This document shows positions 1 through 9,261 of a stretch of DNA of 64,000 bases, piece after piece; the first letter of the stretch is position 1, and every line of letters begins with the position of its first letter. Position numbers and translations under genes: made by a program. Under the pieces are notes generated by a model. It had not been told where the DNA came from. It did no database searches and saw only the letters and a list, made by a program, of their open reading frames with translations. Source of the DNA: JBEISR01 sp044371425 (lineage in GTDB: Bacteria > Planctomycetota > Planctomycetia > Pirellulales > Pirellulaceae); NCBI GenBank assembly GCA_044371425.1, contig JBILTR010000022.1, forward strand, positions 1-64,000, read 5' to 3'.

Positions 1-2641
1 CGCCCGCCTCATCGCAACGCAGCTCCAGAATCTTCCACTCATACAGCGCACCGGACAACTTCGCCGTGGAAAGCAGGTTCTCCTGAATTCCGATCGATGC
101 CCAAGTCGCAGCCTGTCGATCTGGCTGGGCCAGATCCAGCGCCGCTAGACGCAATGGTGCCTGAATCCCTGACTCATTATGGATCTCGACGAGGAATCGT
201 TGGGTGCGATGCTGCACCAGTTGGCTTGGCACACTGCCCAGCGACAGCTTCACGCGCGATTCTGGATTGATGTACACCTTCAGCAGCGTCAACGGCTCCA
301 CCGCCTCGCGAAGCTGGCCGATCTGGGATCCCTCCTTCATCTTTTCAAGAAACTCGGGCGCATGCCCCATCGGAGAGACAAATGCGGCCTGCATCAGCAG
401 GCGATCCCGGCGAACGTCGGGAACCGAGAGATCCAGATTCCCTCGGCGCCATTCCAGCAACCGCTCGTACCTTTGAATCGCCTGATCGACGTAGTCGGTC
501 GCTTCCTGCCGCTGAGATTCCCTCGCGAACCTTCCCTTGGCCAGAACATCGCGACGGTGCCATCGCATCCGCTCCATCCACTCGAGAAAAGCTTCCTCGC
601 GAAAGACGGGGATGCCGTCGCGATGGAGGTAGACTGCGGAGGTGTGAGCGATATCGGGGTGCCAGAGTGCATTGTAGGTTTCGTTGCGTGAGCATCGAGC
701 GACTACCCATCGGCTGGAATCGGAGGGAATCATGAATTCCATCGTCACTTGATTCTGCTCCGTCTCCAGTTCCTCGATCACCCTCCCGTTGCTGAGAATC
801 TGAACGCGCCCCAGTGGGAACCTGGAAAACGCTTCCAACTGGACGCGGTGCATCTGCCCTGGTCGCGATTCGACCACGCTGCCCGGCCCCTGGCCATCGA
901 CCGACAGAAGCAGCAATGGCCCTGAGGTGGTGAAGGTGCGGCCGCGTCGAATCCCATCGATCCACTTCTCGTAGTCGAACGCCCCATCGATCTGGACGTA
1001 GGCTCTGGCACACCCGGCGATGCGAGCCGGGTGATCGCTACCATTGGTCAGCGGCAGCTGGAATCCACAGTCCAGCAGTCGATAGTAATCGTCGGGATCA
1101 ATCTGATCGACCGAATCGGTTAGTCCATGGACCGCATGGAGCGGTAGTTCGTGGTTGGCCCCCACTCCATGGGCTTCGATACTGATCGCCCCCTGCTCGC
1201 GCGCCTCGAGGATGATCGTCTTGTTGATCGGGTAATCGATAGAATCGTCCCCGGCGATCTGCGGCCCGCTGCCGATCGGCAGCACCAGCCACTGGAGATT
1301 CAGCAGACAGAGGTGCCCGTAAAGATTCTGATTCCGATACTCTTCCGCCATTTCGATGTGGTATTCGGTATCGCTGAATTGTGCGACCGGCCCGACAGGT
1401 GCTTGGCTAGGCTTGATGAAAGCATCCACATCTGTCCGGTGCATCAGCGTCAAATTGTTCACCACGCGCAAATCTTCGGCTCGCTGGACCATCGCCAGAT
1501 CGGCGAGAGGCAAATCGACATTCCACGCATTTGTCACCCAGTGGATGTGGGTATCCCCACTGACCCAGCCTCGCTTCTTCAAATCGATCGATCGATGCGA
1601 TACCAACTGGACGGGGCGGCTCTCCCCGGACTGGACTTCCAGCTCCATTCGACCAATCGCATGCTCAAACCCCCTCTCCAAACTCAGCTCTACCTTCCCA
1701 GCAGGCACCAGGACTTCAAACTCACCACTCGCATAAAAAAACGGAACCGCTGCCATGCCTCCCACCGATAGCTCCAGGATCGGCTTTTCCTGAAAGCTCT
1801 TATGTCCCGCAAAAGGCCCTGCTCGGCGCAGCACTCCATCACTCCCTTCCACCCAAACGCGCCCCGCCGTCGACGCCTGGGAATCCCCATCCAGCAGCTT
1901 GCCGACCAGCTTGGCAGGGGGCATCGCCTTCACGGGGATATCCAGAGACTGATTTGTCTCTCCCAGCCGCAGATCGATTCTCGCTGCATCGACCGCCGCG
2001 GGGATCGATAGGAGAATCGGCTGGCGGAGCCCCGGAAGGACGGTCACCGAGGGAGACGCCTCTCCCTTGTCCACCTGCACTACCAAGGGGTTCTCGGTCG
2101 CATTGAGAATCGCCATCGTGACCGGGCGGGACATCCCTTCCGCAACAGACAGCACCGGCGGAGATCGATCCCATCGGATCTCCTTTCCATCCCACACCGC
2201 AGAAACCACCGGAATCCGCTCCCCAAGCTTCTCATGCAACAAGGTTCGACGCTGCTGCAACGAAGCGATCGATGGTGCCGCGGGCGTCCCTGTCGCCAAC
2301 CGATGCTCATCGATCAACTGCCGAACCACCTCCGCCTGATGACGTGTGGGAAATCGCTTGGCAAGTTCCGACAGATACACGAATTGGAAGTAGGCCACCT
2401 GGCGATCCGCCTCGCTCGCACCCTGCCCCCCTTGGGCTTTCTCAGGGGTGGCCTTCTCAGGGTTGGCTGCATGTCCTGAAGCCTGCGAGGTTGAGGCGGC
2501 GGCCTGGAGTGCATCGCCCTTCGCTTTGGCCGTTTTCGATTCTTTGTCCTTGGGAGGATGGCCAAATGCGGAATTTAGTGCGAAGGTCGTTACGATCGCC
2601 ACCGAGAACCACGCCCATCTCCAACGGCAATCGCACTCCAT
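1..2641 (-). CDS. CehA/McbA-type PHP metallohydrolase, exported, 3' end cut by window
   Basis: About 880 residues are visible; the C-terminus lies beyond the left edge. An N-terminal signal peptide (about residues 1-27) implies export. Residues 30-80 are an Ala/Lys/Glu-rich linker, followed by beta-rich sequence. The PHP-type metal motif T-H-I-H-W lies at residues 364-368. It is followed by a conserved EAHG segment and a GSDHP segment, as in the CehA/McbA family of PHP-superfamily hydrolases. Such proteins bind two or three metal ions; the substrate of planctomycete members is unknown and carbaryl hydrolysis should not be assumed. The ATG at 2641 was chosen because it directly precedes the signal peptide. 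The gene is divergent from the SGNH hydrolase at 2831, with about 190 bp between them that presumably holds both promoters. Confidence 0.8.
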   Translation of the reverse strand, partial: MECDCRWRWAWFSVAIVTTFALNSAFGHPPKDKESKTAKAKGDALQAAASTSQASGHAANPEKATPEKAQGGQGASEADRQVAYFQFVYLSELAKRFPTRHQAEVVRQLIDEHRLATGTPAAPSIASLQQRRTLLHEKLGERIPVVSAVWDGKEIRWDRSPPVLSVAEGMSRPVTMAILNATENPLVVQVDKGEASPSVTVLPGLRQPILLSIPAAVDAARIDLRLGETNQSLDIPVKAMPPAKLVGKLLDGDSQASTAGRVWVEGSDGVLRRAGPFAGHKSFQEKPILELSVGGMAAVPFFYASGEFEVLVPAGKVELSLERGFEHAIGRMELEVQSGESRPVQLVSHRSIDLKKRGWVSGDTHIHWVTNAWNVDLPLADLAMVQRAEDLRVVNNLTLMHRTDVDAFIKPSQAPVGPVAQFSDTEYHIEMAEEYRNQNLYGHLCLLNLQWLVLPIGSGPQIAGDDSIDYPINKTIILEAREQGAISIEAHGVGANHELPLHAVHGLTDSVDQIDPDDYYRLLDCGFQLPLTNGSDHPARIAGCARAYVQIDGAFDYEKWIDGIRRGRTFTTSGPLLLLSVDGQGPGSVVESRPGQMHRVQLEAFSRFPLGRVQILSNGRVIEELETEQNQVTMEFMIPSDSSRWVVARCSRNETYNALWHPDIAHTSAVYLHRDGIPVFREEAFLEWMERMRWHRRDVLAKGRFARESQRQEATDYVDQAIQRYERLLEWRRGNLDLSVPDVRRDRLLMQAAFVSPMGHAPEFLEKMKEGSQIGQLREAVEPLTLLKVYINPESRVKLSLGSVPSQLVQHRTQRFLVEIHNESGIQAPLRLAALDLAQPDRQAATWASIGIQENLLSTAKLSGALYEWKILELRCDEAG

Positions 2642-2830
2642 GCTATCCTCCGTCTCGAAACACCATCGACTGCTGCGAATCCCTAGCCAAGTCGAACCGC
2701 AAGCAACTCCACAGCTCGATCCGGCATTATAAAGGGCGAACGGCTACGGGTCTGCGATCCTGAAATCAGCGATGAGCAGGTCCAGACCGTCTGGCATGCA
2801 TCCTGGCCCCAAGAAGGAAAGGCACTACCG

Positions 2831-4153
2831 ATGGCCGAATACCTCCCTCCAACAACTCGCCGAGAGTTCCTCGGAGCCCTCCCCGTGGCGCTGGCGGTAT
2901 CCCACTCACTCGGCGCCGGCTCGTCCCCCGTCGACAGGTTCCGCGAGTGGCTTCGCCCGCACGTTGTGCAACCGGAAACGCTCAAGCTATTCCTAGATCC
3001 CAAGGCAAAAGTCTGGGCTCGTTTCGACCCCACCTTCGGCTACCTGTTGCGCAATGCCTTCGTTCGCGATGGTGTCGATGGTTGCCACACGCTGGCTCGC
3101 TACCACACCACAGGCCAGCGACAACAGCTCCATTTCGCCGATCAACCCTGTCGCATCCACACCTACGGAGATAGCTTCACGCAGGGGCATCAGGTCAGTG
3201 ATGGGGAAACATGGCAGGAAATTCTGGCCGCGCACTTCTGCGAACCGATTCGAAACTTCGGGGTTGGTGGTTTTGGAGTTTACCAGGCCTATCGGCGGCT
3301 GATCGATATCGAACAGAGCGACATGCAGGCAAAGTACCTGATTTTCAATATCTGGGGAGATGACCATCTGCGCAGTCTTTATGCGTGGCGATGGCTCGCG
3401 TTTCCCGCAAACGTACTTGCATCGATGTCGGGGACGATGTTTCACGCCAATCCATGGGTTCATGCGCGACTGAGTCCCGAAGGAGAACTGATCGAAAGAC
3501 CGAATCTCTGCCCTACTGAGCAATCGCTACAGCAGCTAGGAGATCTCGATTTTCTCGTCGACACCTTCAGCAAAGATGAGGTCGCGCAGCTTTTGTTCGC
3601 TCAAAGCACCGGCAAGATCTTCGATTCGGAGACTTTCGCTGCGACGGCTTCACTTGCAGGCGTTGCGATTCAGGCTAGCGACCGTGAAGAGAAGGTGCGA
3701 GCGACCGCCAATCAGATCCTTCATGCATACGCCATTCGCGTTGGCATGCGCGTCATCGACCGGCTCCATGCCTTCTGCCAGCAGCAGGATCGCAAACTGC
3801 TGATCCTGCTCAGCTATCCGATCGGATCGGTCTGGCATGCATGCAACCGCAGTTCATTCGACGATCCCGACCACGTCGACTGGCATCCGGCTATTTTCCG
3901 GAGCCATTTGGATACCAAAGGAATCCTCTGGGTGGATAGCCTTCCAGCGCATGTGGCGGAGTTTGACACATTCAAATTGACCGCCAAGGAGTATGTCGAT
4001 CGCTACTACATCGGCCACTACAACCCCAAGGGAAACCACTTCTTCGCCTTCGCCATCAAGGACCAGGTCCGGCAGTGGCTTATTCCACCGCCTCCGGCAT
4101 ACCAAGAGGGACCGGATCCTTTGATTCGATTCCAGGGGTACCTTCCCGGCTGA
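2831..4153 (+). CDS. SGNH/GDSL-family hydrolase, Tat-type signal
   Basis: This 440-residue protein opens with T-R-R-E-F-L-G and a hydrophobic stretch, which resembles a twin-arginine export signal. The nucleophile block G-D-S-F-T-Q-G is at residues 113-119 (Ser115). A Gly-rich block (GVGGFG) and an N-I-W-G-D-D block follow as expected for SGNH esterases. A C-terminal G-H-Y-N-P-K-G-N-H segment near residue 396 can supply the catalytic His, so the fold looks complete. Family members deacylate lipids or deacetylate polysaccharides; the substrate here is not determinable. A purine-rich GGAAGGAAAGG stretch lies about 9 bases before the start. The gene stands alone on the plus strand among minus-strand polysaccharide-type genes and converges on the DUF1501 gene. 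Confidence 0.8.
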   Translation: MAEYLPPTTRREFLGALPVALAVSHSLGAGSSPVDRFREWLRPHVVQPETLKLFLDPKAKVWARFDPTFGYLLRNAFVRDGVDGCHTLARYHTTGQRQQLHFADQPCRIHTYGDSFTQGHQVSDGETWQEILAAHFCEPIRNFGVGGFGVYQAYRRLIDIEQSDMQAKYLIFNIWGDDHLRSLYAWRWLAFPANVLASMSGTMFHANPWVHARLSPEGELIERPNLCPTEQSLQQLGDLDFLVDTFSKDEVAQLLFAQSTGKIFDSETFAATASLAGVAIQASDREEKVRATANQILHAYAIRVGMRVIDRLHAFCQQQDRKLLILLSYPIGSVWHACNRSSFDDPDHVDWHPAIFRSHLDTKGILWVDSLPAHVAEFDTFKLTAKEYVDRYYIGHYNPKGNHFFAFAIKDQVRQWLIPPPPAYQEGPDPLIRFQGYLPG

Positions 4154-4264
4154 GCGACCTGGCGAGGAGGATAACCCATTCCCAATCGCAGTCGGTTGCG
4201 TGCGCACCGATAGGAACAGCGGGGGTCTACCAGGGACTCCTTACCAGCAGCTTGCTGCTTTCCG

Positions 4265-5773
4265 TCAGCTCAGAATAGCTTGCATCACGCGGCCGTGATC
4301 GATCTCCAGTCGTTTGCGGCTGGGGAGTTCCAAGCTGCGAAAGTCGACCCCTAGTAGATGCAGCAGCGTTGCATGGAGATCGGTGACATAGTGCCCCTCT
4401 CCCAACGCATGGTAGCCTAGTTCATCGGTTTCCCCATGGACCATTCCTTTCCGAATACCGGCTCCCGCAAGCCAGATGGAGAAGCCATTGGGATGATGGT
4501 CGCGTCCATCCTTTCCACCATTGCGCAGCTCCAAGCCTGGCGTGCGGCCAAATTCGGTGCAGAAGACCACCACCGTTCGTTCTAGCAAGCCTCGTTGCTT
4601 CATATCCTGAATCAAACCAGCTACAGGTTGGTCGATCGTCCCGCACAGCCGCTGGTGGTTGTCCTTTAGCTTTTGATGGGAATCCCAGACTCCGTAAGCC
4701 GACGGAAAGACTTGTACGAAACGGACTCCTCTTTCGATCAATCGGCGCGCGGCCAGCAACCTCTCGCCAGCCTGCCGCGTTGCATCCGCATCCAATCCAT
4801 ACAGAGCCCGGGTCGCAGAGGTTTCCATCCGGAAGTCGATCGCCTCCGGAACCGCACGCTGCATCCGATACGCCAACTCGTAGGCACGTATCCTGGCTCG
4901 CAGCCTCTCATCCTCCGGGTATTCCACGGCGGCCAAGCGGTTGAGGTCTCCGATCAACTGATACTCGCTTGCCTGCGATTGAATCGTCTGAGACGGATGC
5001 CGACTGCCGAAGGGCAGGGGATTGGCTGGATCGGTCGACAGGGGAACTCCTGAGTGCTCTGGTCCAAGGTAGTAGGAATCGATCGAGGCTCGCGTATCGG
5101 ACCGCGTGGGACCGCCTAGTACGACGAAGGCGGGCAGATCTTCATGGATCGAACCCAAGCCATAGTGGATCCACGAACCGATCGAAGGCTGCGTTTCATC
5201 CAGCCGATGCCGCCCGGTATGGATCTGATTTTCGGCGGCATGGTCGTTGTCGGTCGTCCACATATTGCGGACGATGCAAAGTTCATCGACCTGGCTGGCA
5301 AGATTTGGCAGCCAATCGGTCACTTCGATCCCGCTCTGTCCCCACTTCCTCCACCCTACCTGCATCGGATAGATGGTCGGATAGACATCCCGCACGTTGA
5401 TTTCATCAGCCGGGACAGAACGAAAACGCTTGCGATGCAGCGGCGAATCAACGGGATTCTCGAAAGGGGTTTGATCGAAGGTCTTTCCTGCGTGCCGATT
5501 CAAAGCTGGCTTGGGATCGAAAGTCTCCAGATGGCTGTAGCCTCCTGAGAGAAAGATCCAGAGAACCGAATCTGCTTTGGCGGCGGCGCGCACGAAAGGT
5601 TCGCGTCCGGCATCTAGCGGCCCGAATCCCAGGGCATCCTCACGCTGGGAAAGACATCCGGCGGCCAGACCGGCCGCCCCCCAAGCCCAATCGGCGAAAA
5701 GAGCGCGACGCGATCGACTCGCCATCTGCCGGCCGCCGCCACCCATGCGATCCCATTCGGCTCGATTGTTCAT
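4265..5773 (-). CDS. DUF1501 (sulfatase-like) exported protein
   Basis: The 502-residue protein is typical of the DUF1501 family, which has an alkaline-phosphatase/sulfatase-like fold and is massively expanded in planctomycetes. The N-terminal S-R-R-A-L-F-A followed by a hydrophobic segment resembles a Tat signal. Family hallmarks seen are a S-G-G-Y-S-H-L-E-T-F-D-P-K-P segment near the N-terminus, C-T-E-F-G-R-T-P in the second half, D-H-H-P-N-G-F-S, and D-L-H-A-T-L-L-H-L-L-G-V-D near the end. The open frame extends further upstream, but the ATG at 5773 overlaps the upstream stop codon as ATGA, so translational coupling fixes this start. Family proteins almost always sit beside DUF1549/DUF1553 cytochromes, as here. 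The reaction is not experimentally established. Confidence 0.88.
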   Translation of the reverse strand: MNNRAEWDRMGGGGRQMASRSRRALFADWAWGAAGLAAGCLSQREDALGFGPLDAGREPFVRAAAKADSVLWIFLSGGYSHLETFDPKPALNRHAGKTFDQTPFENPVDSPLHRKRFRSVPADEINVRDVYPTIYPMQVGWRKWGQSGIEVTDWLPNLASQVDELCIVRNMWTTDNDHAAENQIHTGRHRLDETQPSIGSWIHYGLGSIHEDLPAFVVLGGPTRSDTRASIDSYYLGPEHSGVPLSTDPANPLPFGSRHPSQTIQSQASEYQLIGDLNRLAAVEYPEDERLRARIRAYELAYRMQRAVPEAIDFRMETSATRALYGLDADATRQAGERLLAARRLIERGVRFVQVFPSAYGVWDSHQKLKDNHQRLCGTIDQPVAGLIQDMKQRGLLERTVVVFCTEFGRTPGLELRNGGKDGRDHHPNGFSIWLAGAGIRKGMVHGETDELGYHALGEGHYVTDLHATLLHLLGVDFRSLELPSRKRLEIDHGRVMQAILS

Positions 5774-8700
5774 GGTCTGGTAATCCAATGATGATGATTC
5801 CAAATGGCTCGCACCACGCTGGCCCTGGCCATCAATGGGTCGGTCGCTTTCGACTCCAGTCCAGCCGATTCGCTTTGCAGATACTCCTCGCATCGCACCA
5901 ATTCCTGTTCGGTTGGGTCGCGGCTGAGAAGTTGCTGAAACAGCGCAGTCACCCACCTCCGATCGTCGATCCCCTCATCAGGAAGCTGACGGGCGATCTT
6001 CGAAGCCATCTGCTGGCTCATCCGATGCACCCAGTCGCTGTTGGTCAACGCCAACGCCTGCTGTGGTATCACCGTCTCAGTCCGTCGATAACACTCCATC
6101 GCTTCCGGGGCATCGAACAAGCCTCCCAATTCGCTTTTGCCATCGGTCTCCGGATGGCAACTGTAGTACAGCGATCGACGGTAGGTGGTCAGCGACTGAT
6201 CGTTTTCCAACTCCTGTCCTCCCATCGTCTCATCCAACTGCCCAGCCAACGCCAGGATGCCGTCACGCACCACCTCGGCTTCCATGCGAACTGGGTTCAT
6301 CCTACCCAGCCATCGGTTTTCTGGATCCTTCTGCTGTGCTTCAGGCGATATGGCTTGCGTTTCACGACGATAGGCCTGTGAGGTAACGATCCAGCGGTGC
6401 AATTGCTTCATGCTCCATCCCGCTTCCATCCAATCGACCGCCAGGCTATCGAGCAGTTCGGGGTGCGTAGGGTCCTTTCCCTGCCGCCCGAAGTCGGTGA
6501 CGGAGCTGACCAGCGGGCTCCCGAAATGGCGCAGCCACTGATGGTTGATCGCGACGCGCGCGGTGAGCGGATGATTGCGATCGGTGATCCATAAGGCCAG
6601 TGCCCTACGCCGGCCGCTGCTGGTCGCGGGATAACTGCGCTGCCAGGATGGCAACACCTGAATCTGTTCGGCACGTCCCTGCCTAGCAATGGACTCCTGG
6701 TACCGTTTCGATGCTGCCTCGATCCCCTTGGCTCGATTGGCATCGTCGGCGGCCAGCGCCTCGGCTTTAGCCCATTCGATTTGGGCAGACAGAAGCTGGC
6801 TTGCGGCAGCTGCACACTCGGATCGCCGGTACGCCTCAATCGCCTTCTGCAAAACGACCTCTCGATCCACACCTGCACTGCTGGGATCCTCTTGCAGTCG
6901 CTCTGCCTTGACAATCCAGCCCCAGGATTCCCGTTGGGTCACCGCCTCATCCACTTTGGCCTGAAGCAACTCCATTTGCCATCGTGGCAGCAAAGCCCGT
7001 CGCTTCAGTTCCTCCACCCGTTCTTGCAGCGGCAGAAGTGCCTCTCCTTCCACTTCCGTGACAATCCGAGAGACCCCATGCGGCTGGCTAAACCCACTGT
7101 TCTCCCATCCATCGCGTCCGACCAGATCCTCTCCCGACTTCCATTTTTCGACTTCGAATTCGTCGCTCCACCGGCGGCGCGATCCGCTGTTGCTGGGTGC
7201 AACTTCCGCAGACGATCCCAAATCCAAAACCCACTGGTCGATCGCAACACGAGCGCCTGGTCTGGCATCGACAAACACCCCCTGATTGGGATGACCAGCC
7301 GGATCAAAACCATTCCAAGCGATCGGATGCCGCTGCACCAAGGCGGCACCATCGTCTAGCGACCACACACTTAGCAGCGCCTGATCCAGTTTGGGTCGAA
7401 AGTCGATCCGCACGCGAAAACCGACTCCCGGAGCAAAGGAAAAGTTTCCTGCCGTATGTTCGACAAAGCCACCTGGGTGATAGGCGAGTATCTTCCCATC
7501 CTCAAAGCCGACGAAGGTTGCCGTGGCACCTTGTGTGCGGTCGCGAGCCAATTGCACATTGAAGTGCTTCGGGGAATAGAGACGAAGGGCGAATTCCAGA
7601 TAGCCATCCTCGCCCAGCGGTGCCGCGTCCAACAGACTCTGCTGCAAGGTCCTTCGCCCCTTGGTGGCATCCAGGAGCAGCGACTGAGCCCCTGCAATGG
7701 GGCGCCACCTGCGGTCGGTTCCCATGTTCTGTCGCGCCGAATCGAGTTCCATCTGAGCCTGCTGCCAAGCTGCAACCGCAGCGGCATCCTGGGGGAGAGA
7801 AACGGCCTGAGCCAATTCCGTCTCTGCAGCCAATTGTTGTTTCAACAACTGTTCGTTGCGAAACGCAATCCAATCGGGATGCAGTTCCGGCTGCCGAGCC
7901 GCCAGCGGCAAGGGCAATGAGCCGATGGCAGGTGTCGCTACCCCTTCCAGAAAGCGTGGTACTCCAGGTCCGATCGGAGGCCGCTTTTCATCTCGCTGCC
8001 GTTCGTCGCCGCCGAGGTAGAGCCACGTTTTTGCATCGAGTGTCTTATCGAAGACTTGCACACTCCCTAGTCGCTGGACCTTGCGAAGCTCACTGTAGGC
8101 ATACTCTTGAAAGGGCCCAGGATCCTCCTGCCCCGGAACCGGATCCTGCCGGACTCCCAGCGGCTCAAAAAAGGCCCGCATCCGAAAGTAGTCTTCCTGA
8201 GTGATGGGATCGTATTTGTGGTCGTGACAATGAGCGCAATGCACCGTCAATCCAAGAAAGGCTTTGCTCGCATGCTCCACATTGCTCCGCATCCAGTCGT
8301 TGGGATTGAGTGCGTACCAGTTGCGAATCAAGTAGCCTGTCGCAACCGTCTGCTTTCGGTCACCAGGAAACAACTCATCAGCCGCCAGCATCGCCTGAAC
8401 CATCTGGTCGTATCCGCGATCTTCGTTTAGCGACTCCACAATCCAGTCACGCCACCGCCAGATCTGCGGTGCACTGTTCCAAACATCGGGTACGTGACGG
8501 CGGCCAAACCAGTCGCTGTAGCGCCAAACATCCATCCAGTGCCGTCCCCACCGCTGCCCGTAGGCGGGTGAGGCAAGCAGACGATCGACCAGCTGCTCCG
8601 AAGCGTCTGGTGCAGCATCCGATACAAACGCCTCCACCTCCTCCCACGATGGAGGCAATCCCGTGAGGTCGATGAAGACACGCCGGATCCACCGCTCCTT

Positions 8701-9258
8701 GGCGATCGGTCCGCTCAGATCCACCCCCTCCCTGACCGCTCTGTCTGCGATCCAGGCGTCCAGCGGCTGATCGACATCGACAGTCACTTTGGGAGGTGGC
8801 TGTCGAGTTGGCTTCTGAAAGGCCCAATGTTCCTGCGGCGATGGTTCCGGGTGATCCTCCCCTTCGATCGTCGCTCCTCCAGCCAGCCAATCGCGGATCG
8901 TCTGCAGCTGTTGGGAGGTAAGTGGCTGTCCTTCCGGGGGCATTCGTAGCGATGAATCTTCGGCAGCGATTCGCTCCAGAATGAGACTCGACTCAGGCGA
9001 CTGCCGATCGATGGCCGTTCCCGAATCGCCTCCTTGGTTCAGGGAGGCCAGGGAGTCGAGCCGGAGACCTGCCTGCTGCTGCAATGCCCCATGGCAGGCA
9101 AAGCAGCGTTCCTTCAAGATCGGCCGGACATCGCGCAGGAACTCAGGTGACTGATCTGCCCCACATCGCGACGATCCCAGCAGGGCAAACCATGCCAGCC
9201 CGCCCCATGCAACGAGGACTTGCGCCGGCCTTGCGACCCATCCCATCCGATATCCCAT
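5770..9258 (-). CDS. PSCyt1-DUF1549-DUF1553 cytochrome c-type protein
   Basis: This 1162-residue exported protein has a signal peptide (about 1-33) and a class I heme motif C-F-A-C-H at residues 52-56 within a planctomycete cytochrome domain (PSCyt1). The DUF1549 region (about 160-370) contains a second C-A-H-C-H motif at 341-345. DUF1553 lies at about 880-1110, marked by R-N-H-P-L-T-A-R-V and the segment around D-F-G-R-Q-G. Between the two DUFs sits a beta-rich segment (about 520-680) resembling a LamG or jelly-roll module. It probably acts with DUF1501 partners in periplasmic oxidation or processing of sugars, but no reaction is proven. A GGAGGAG Shine-Dalgarno lies 6 bases before the ATG, inside the end of the upstream gene; the two genes are separated by only 3 bases. 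Confidence 0.9.
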   Translation of the reverse strand: MGYRMGWVARPAQVLVAWGGLAWFALLGSSRCGADQSPEFLRDVRPILKERCFACHGALQQQAGLRLDSLASLNQGGDSGTAIDRQSPESSLILERIAAEDSSLRMPPEGQPLTSQQLQTIRDWLAGGATIEGEDHPEPSPQEHWAFQKPTRQPPPKVTVDVDQPLDAWIADRAVREGVDLSGPIAKERWIRRVFIDLTGLPPSWEEVEAFVSDAAPDASEQLVDRLLASPAYGQRWGRHWMDVWRYSDWFGRRHVPDVWNSAPQIWRWRDWIVESLNEDRGYDQMVQAMLAADELFPGDRKQTVATGYLIRNWYALNPNDWMRSNVEHASKAFLGLTVHCAHCHDHKYDPITQEDYFRMRAFFEPLGVRQDPVPGQEDPGPFQEYAYSELRKVQRLGSVQVFDKTLDAKTWLYLGGDERQRDEKRPPIGPGVPRFLEGVATPAIGSLPLPLAARQPELHPDWIAFRNEQLLKQQLAAETELAQAVSLPQDAAAVAAWQQAQMELDSARQNMGTDRRWRPIAGAQSLLLDATKGRRTLQQSLLDAAPLGEDGYLEFALRLYSPKHFNVQLARDRTQGATATFVGFEDGKILAYHPGGFVEHTAGNFSFAPGVGFRVRIDFRPKLDQALLSVWSLDDGAALVQRHPIAWNGFDPAGHPNQGVFVDARPGARVAIDQWVLDLGSSAEVAPSNSGSRRRWSDEFEVEKWKSGEDLVGRDGWENSGFSQPHGVSRIVTEVEGEALLPLQERVEELKRRALLPRWQMELLQAKVDEAVTQRESWGWIVKAERLQEDPSSAGVDREVVLQKAIEAYRRSECAAAASQLLSAQIEWAKAEALAADDANRAKGIEAASKRYQESIARQGRAEQIQVLPSWQRSYPATSSGRRRALALWITDRNHPLTARVAINHQWLRHFGSPLVSSVTDFGRQGKDPTHPELLDSLAVDWMEAGWSMKQLHRWIVTSQAYRRETQAISPEAQQKDPENRWLGRMNPVRMEAEVVRDGILALAGQLDETMGGQELENDQSLTTYRRSLYYSCHPETDGKSELGGLFDAPEAMECYRRTETVIPQQALALTNSDWVHRMSQQMASKIARQLPDEGIDDRRWVTALFQQLLSRDPTEQELVRCEEYLQSESAGLESKATDPLMARASVVRAIWNHHHWITRP

Positions 9259-9261
9259 CGC

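Noticed and set aside
4225..4262. AGCAGC/GCTGCT hairpin after the SGNH gene
   Set aside because: Loop is too tight and the T run too short for a confident terminator.
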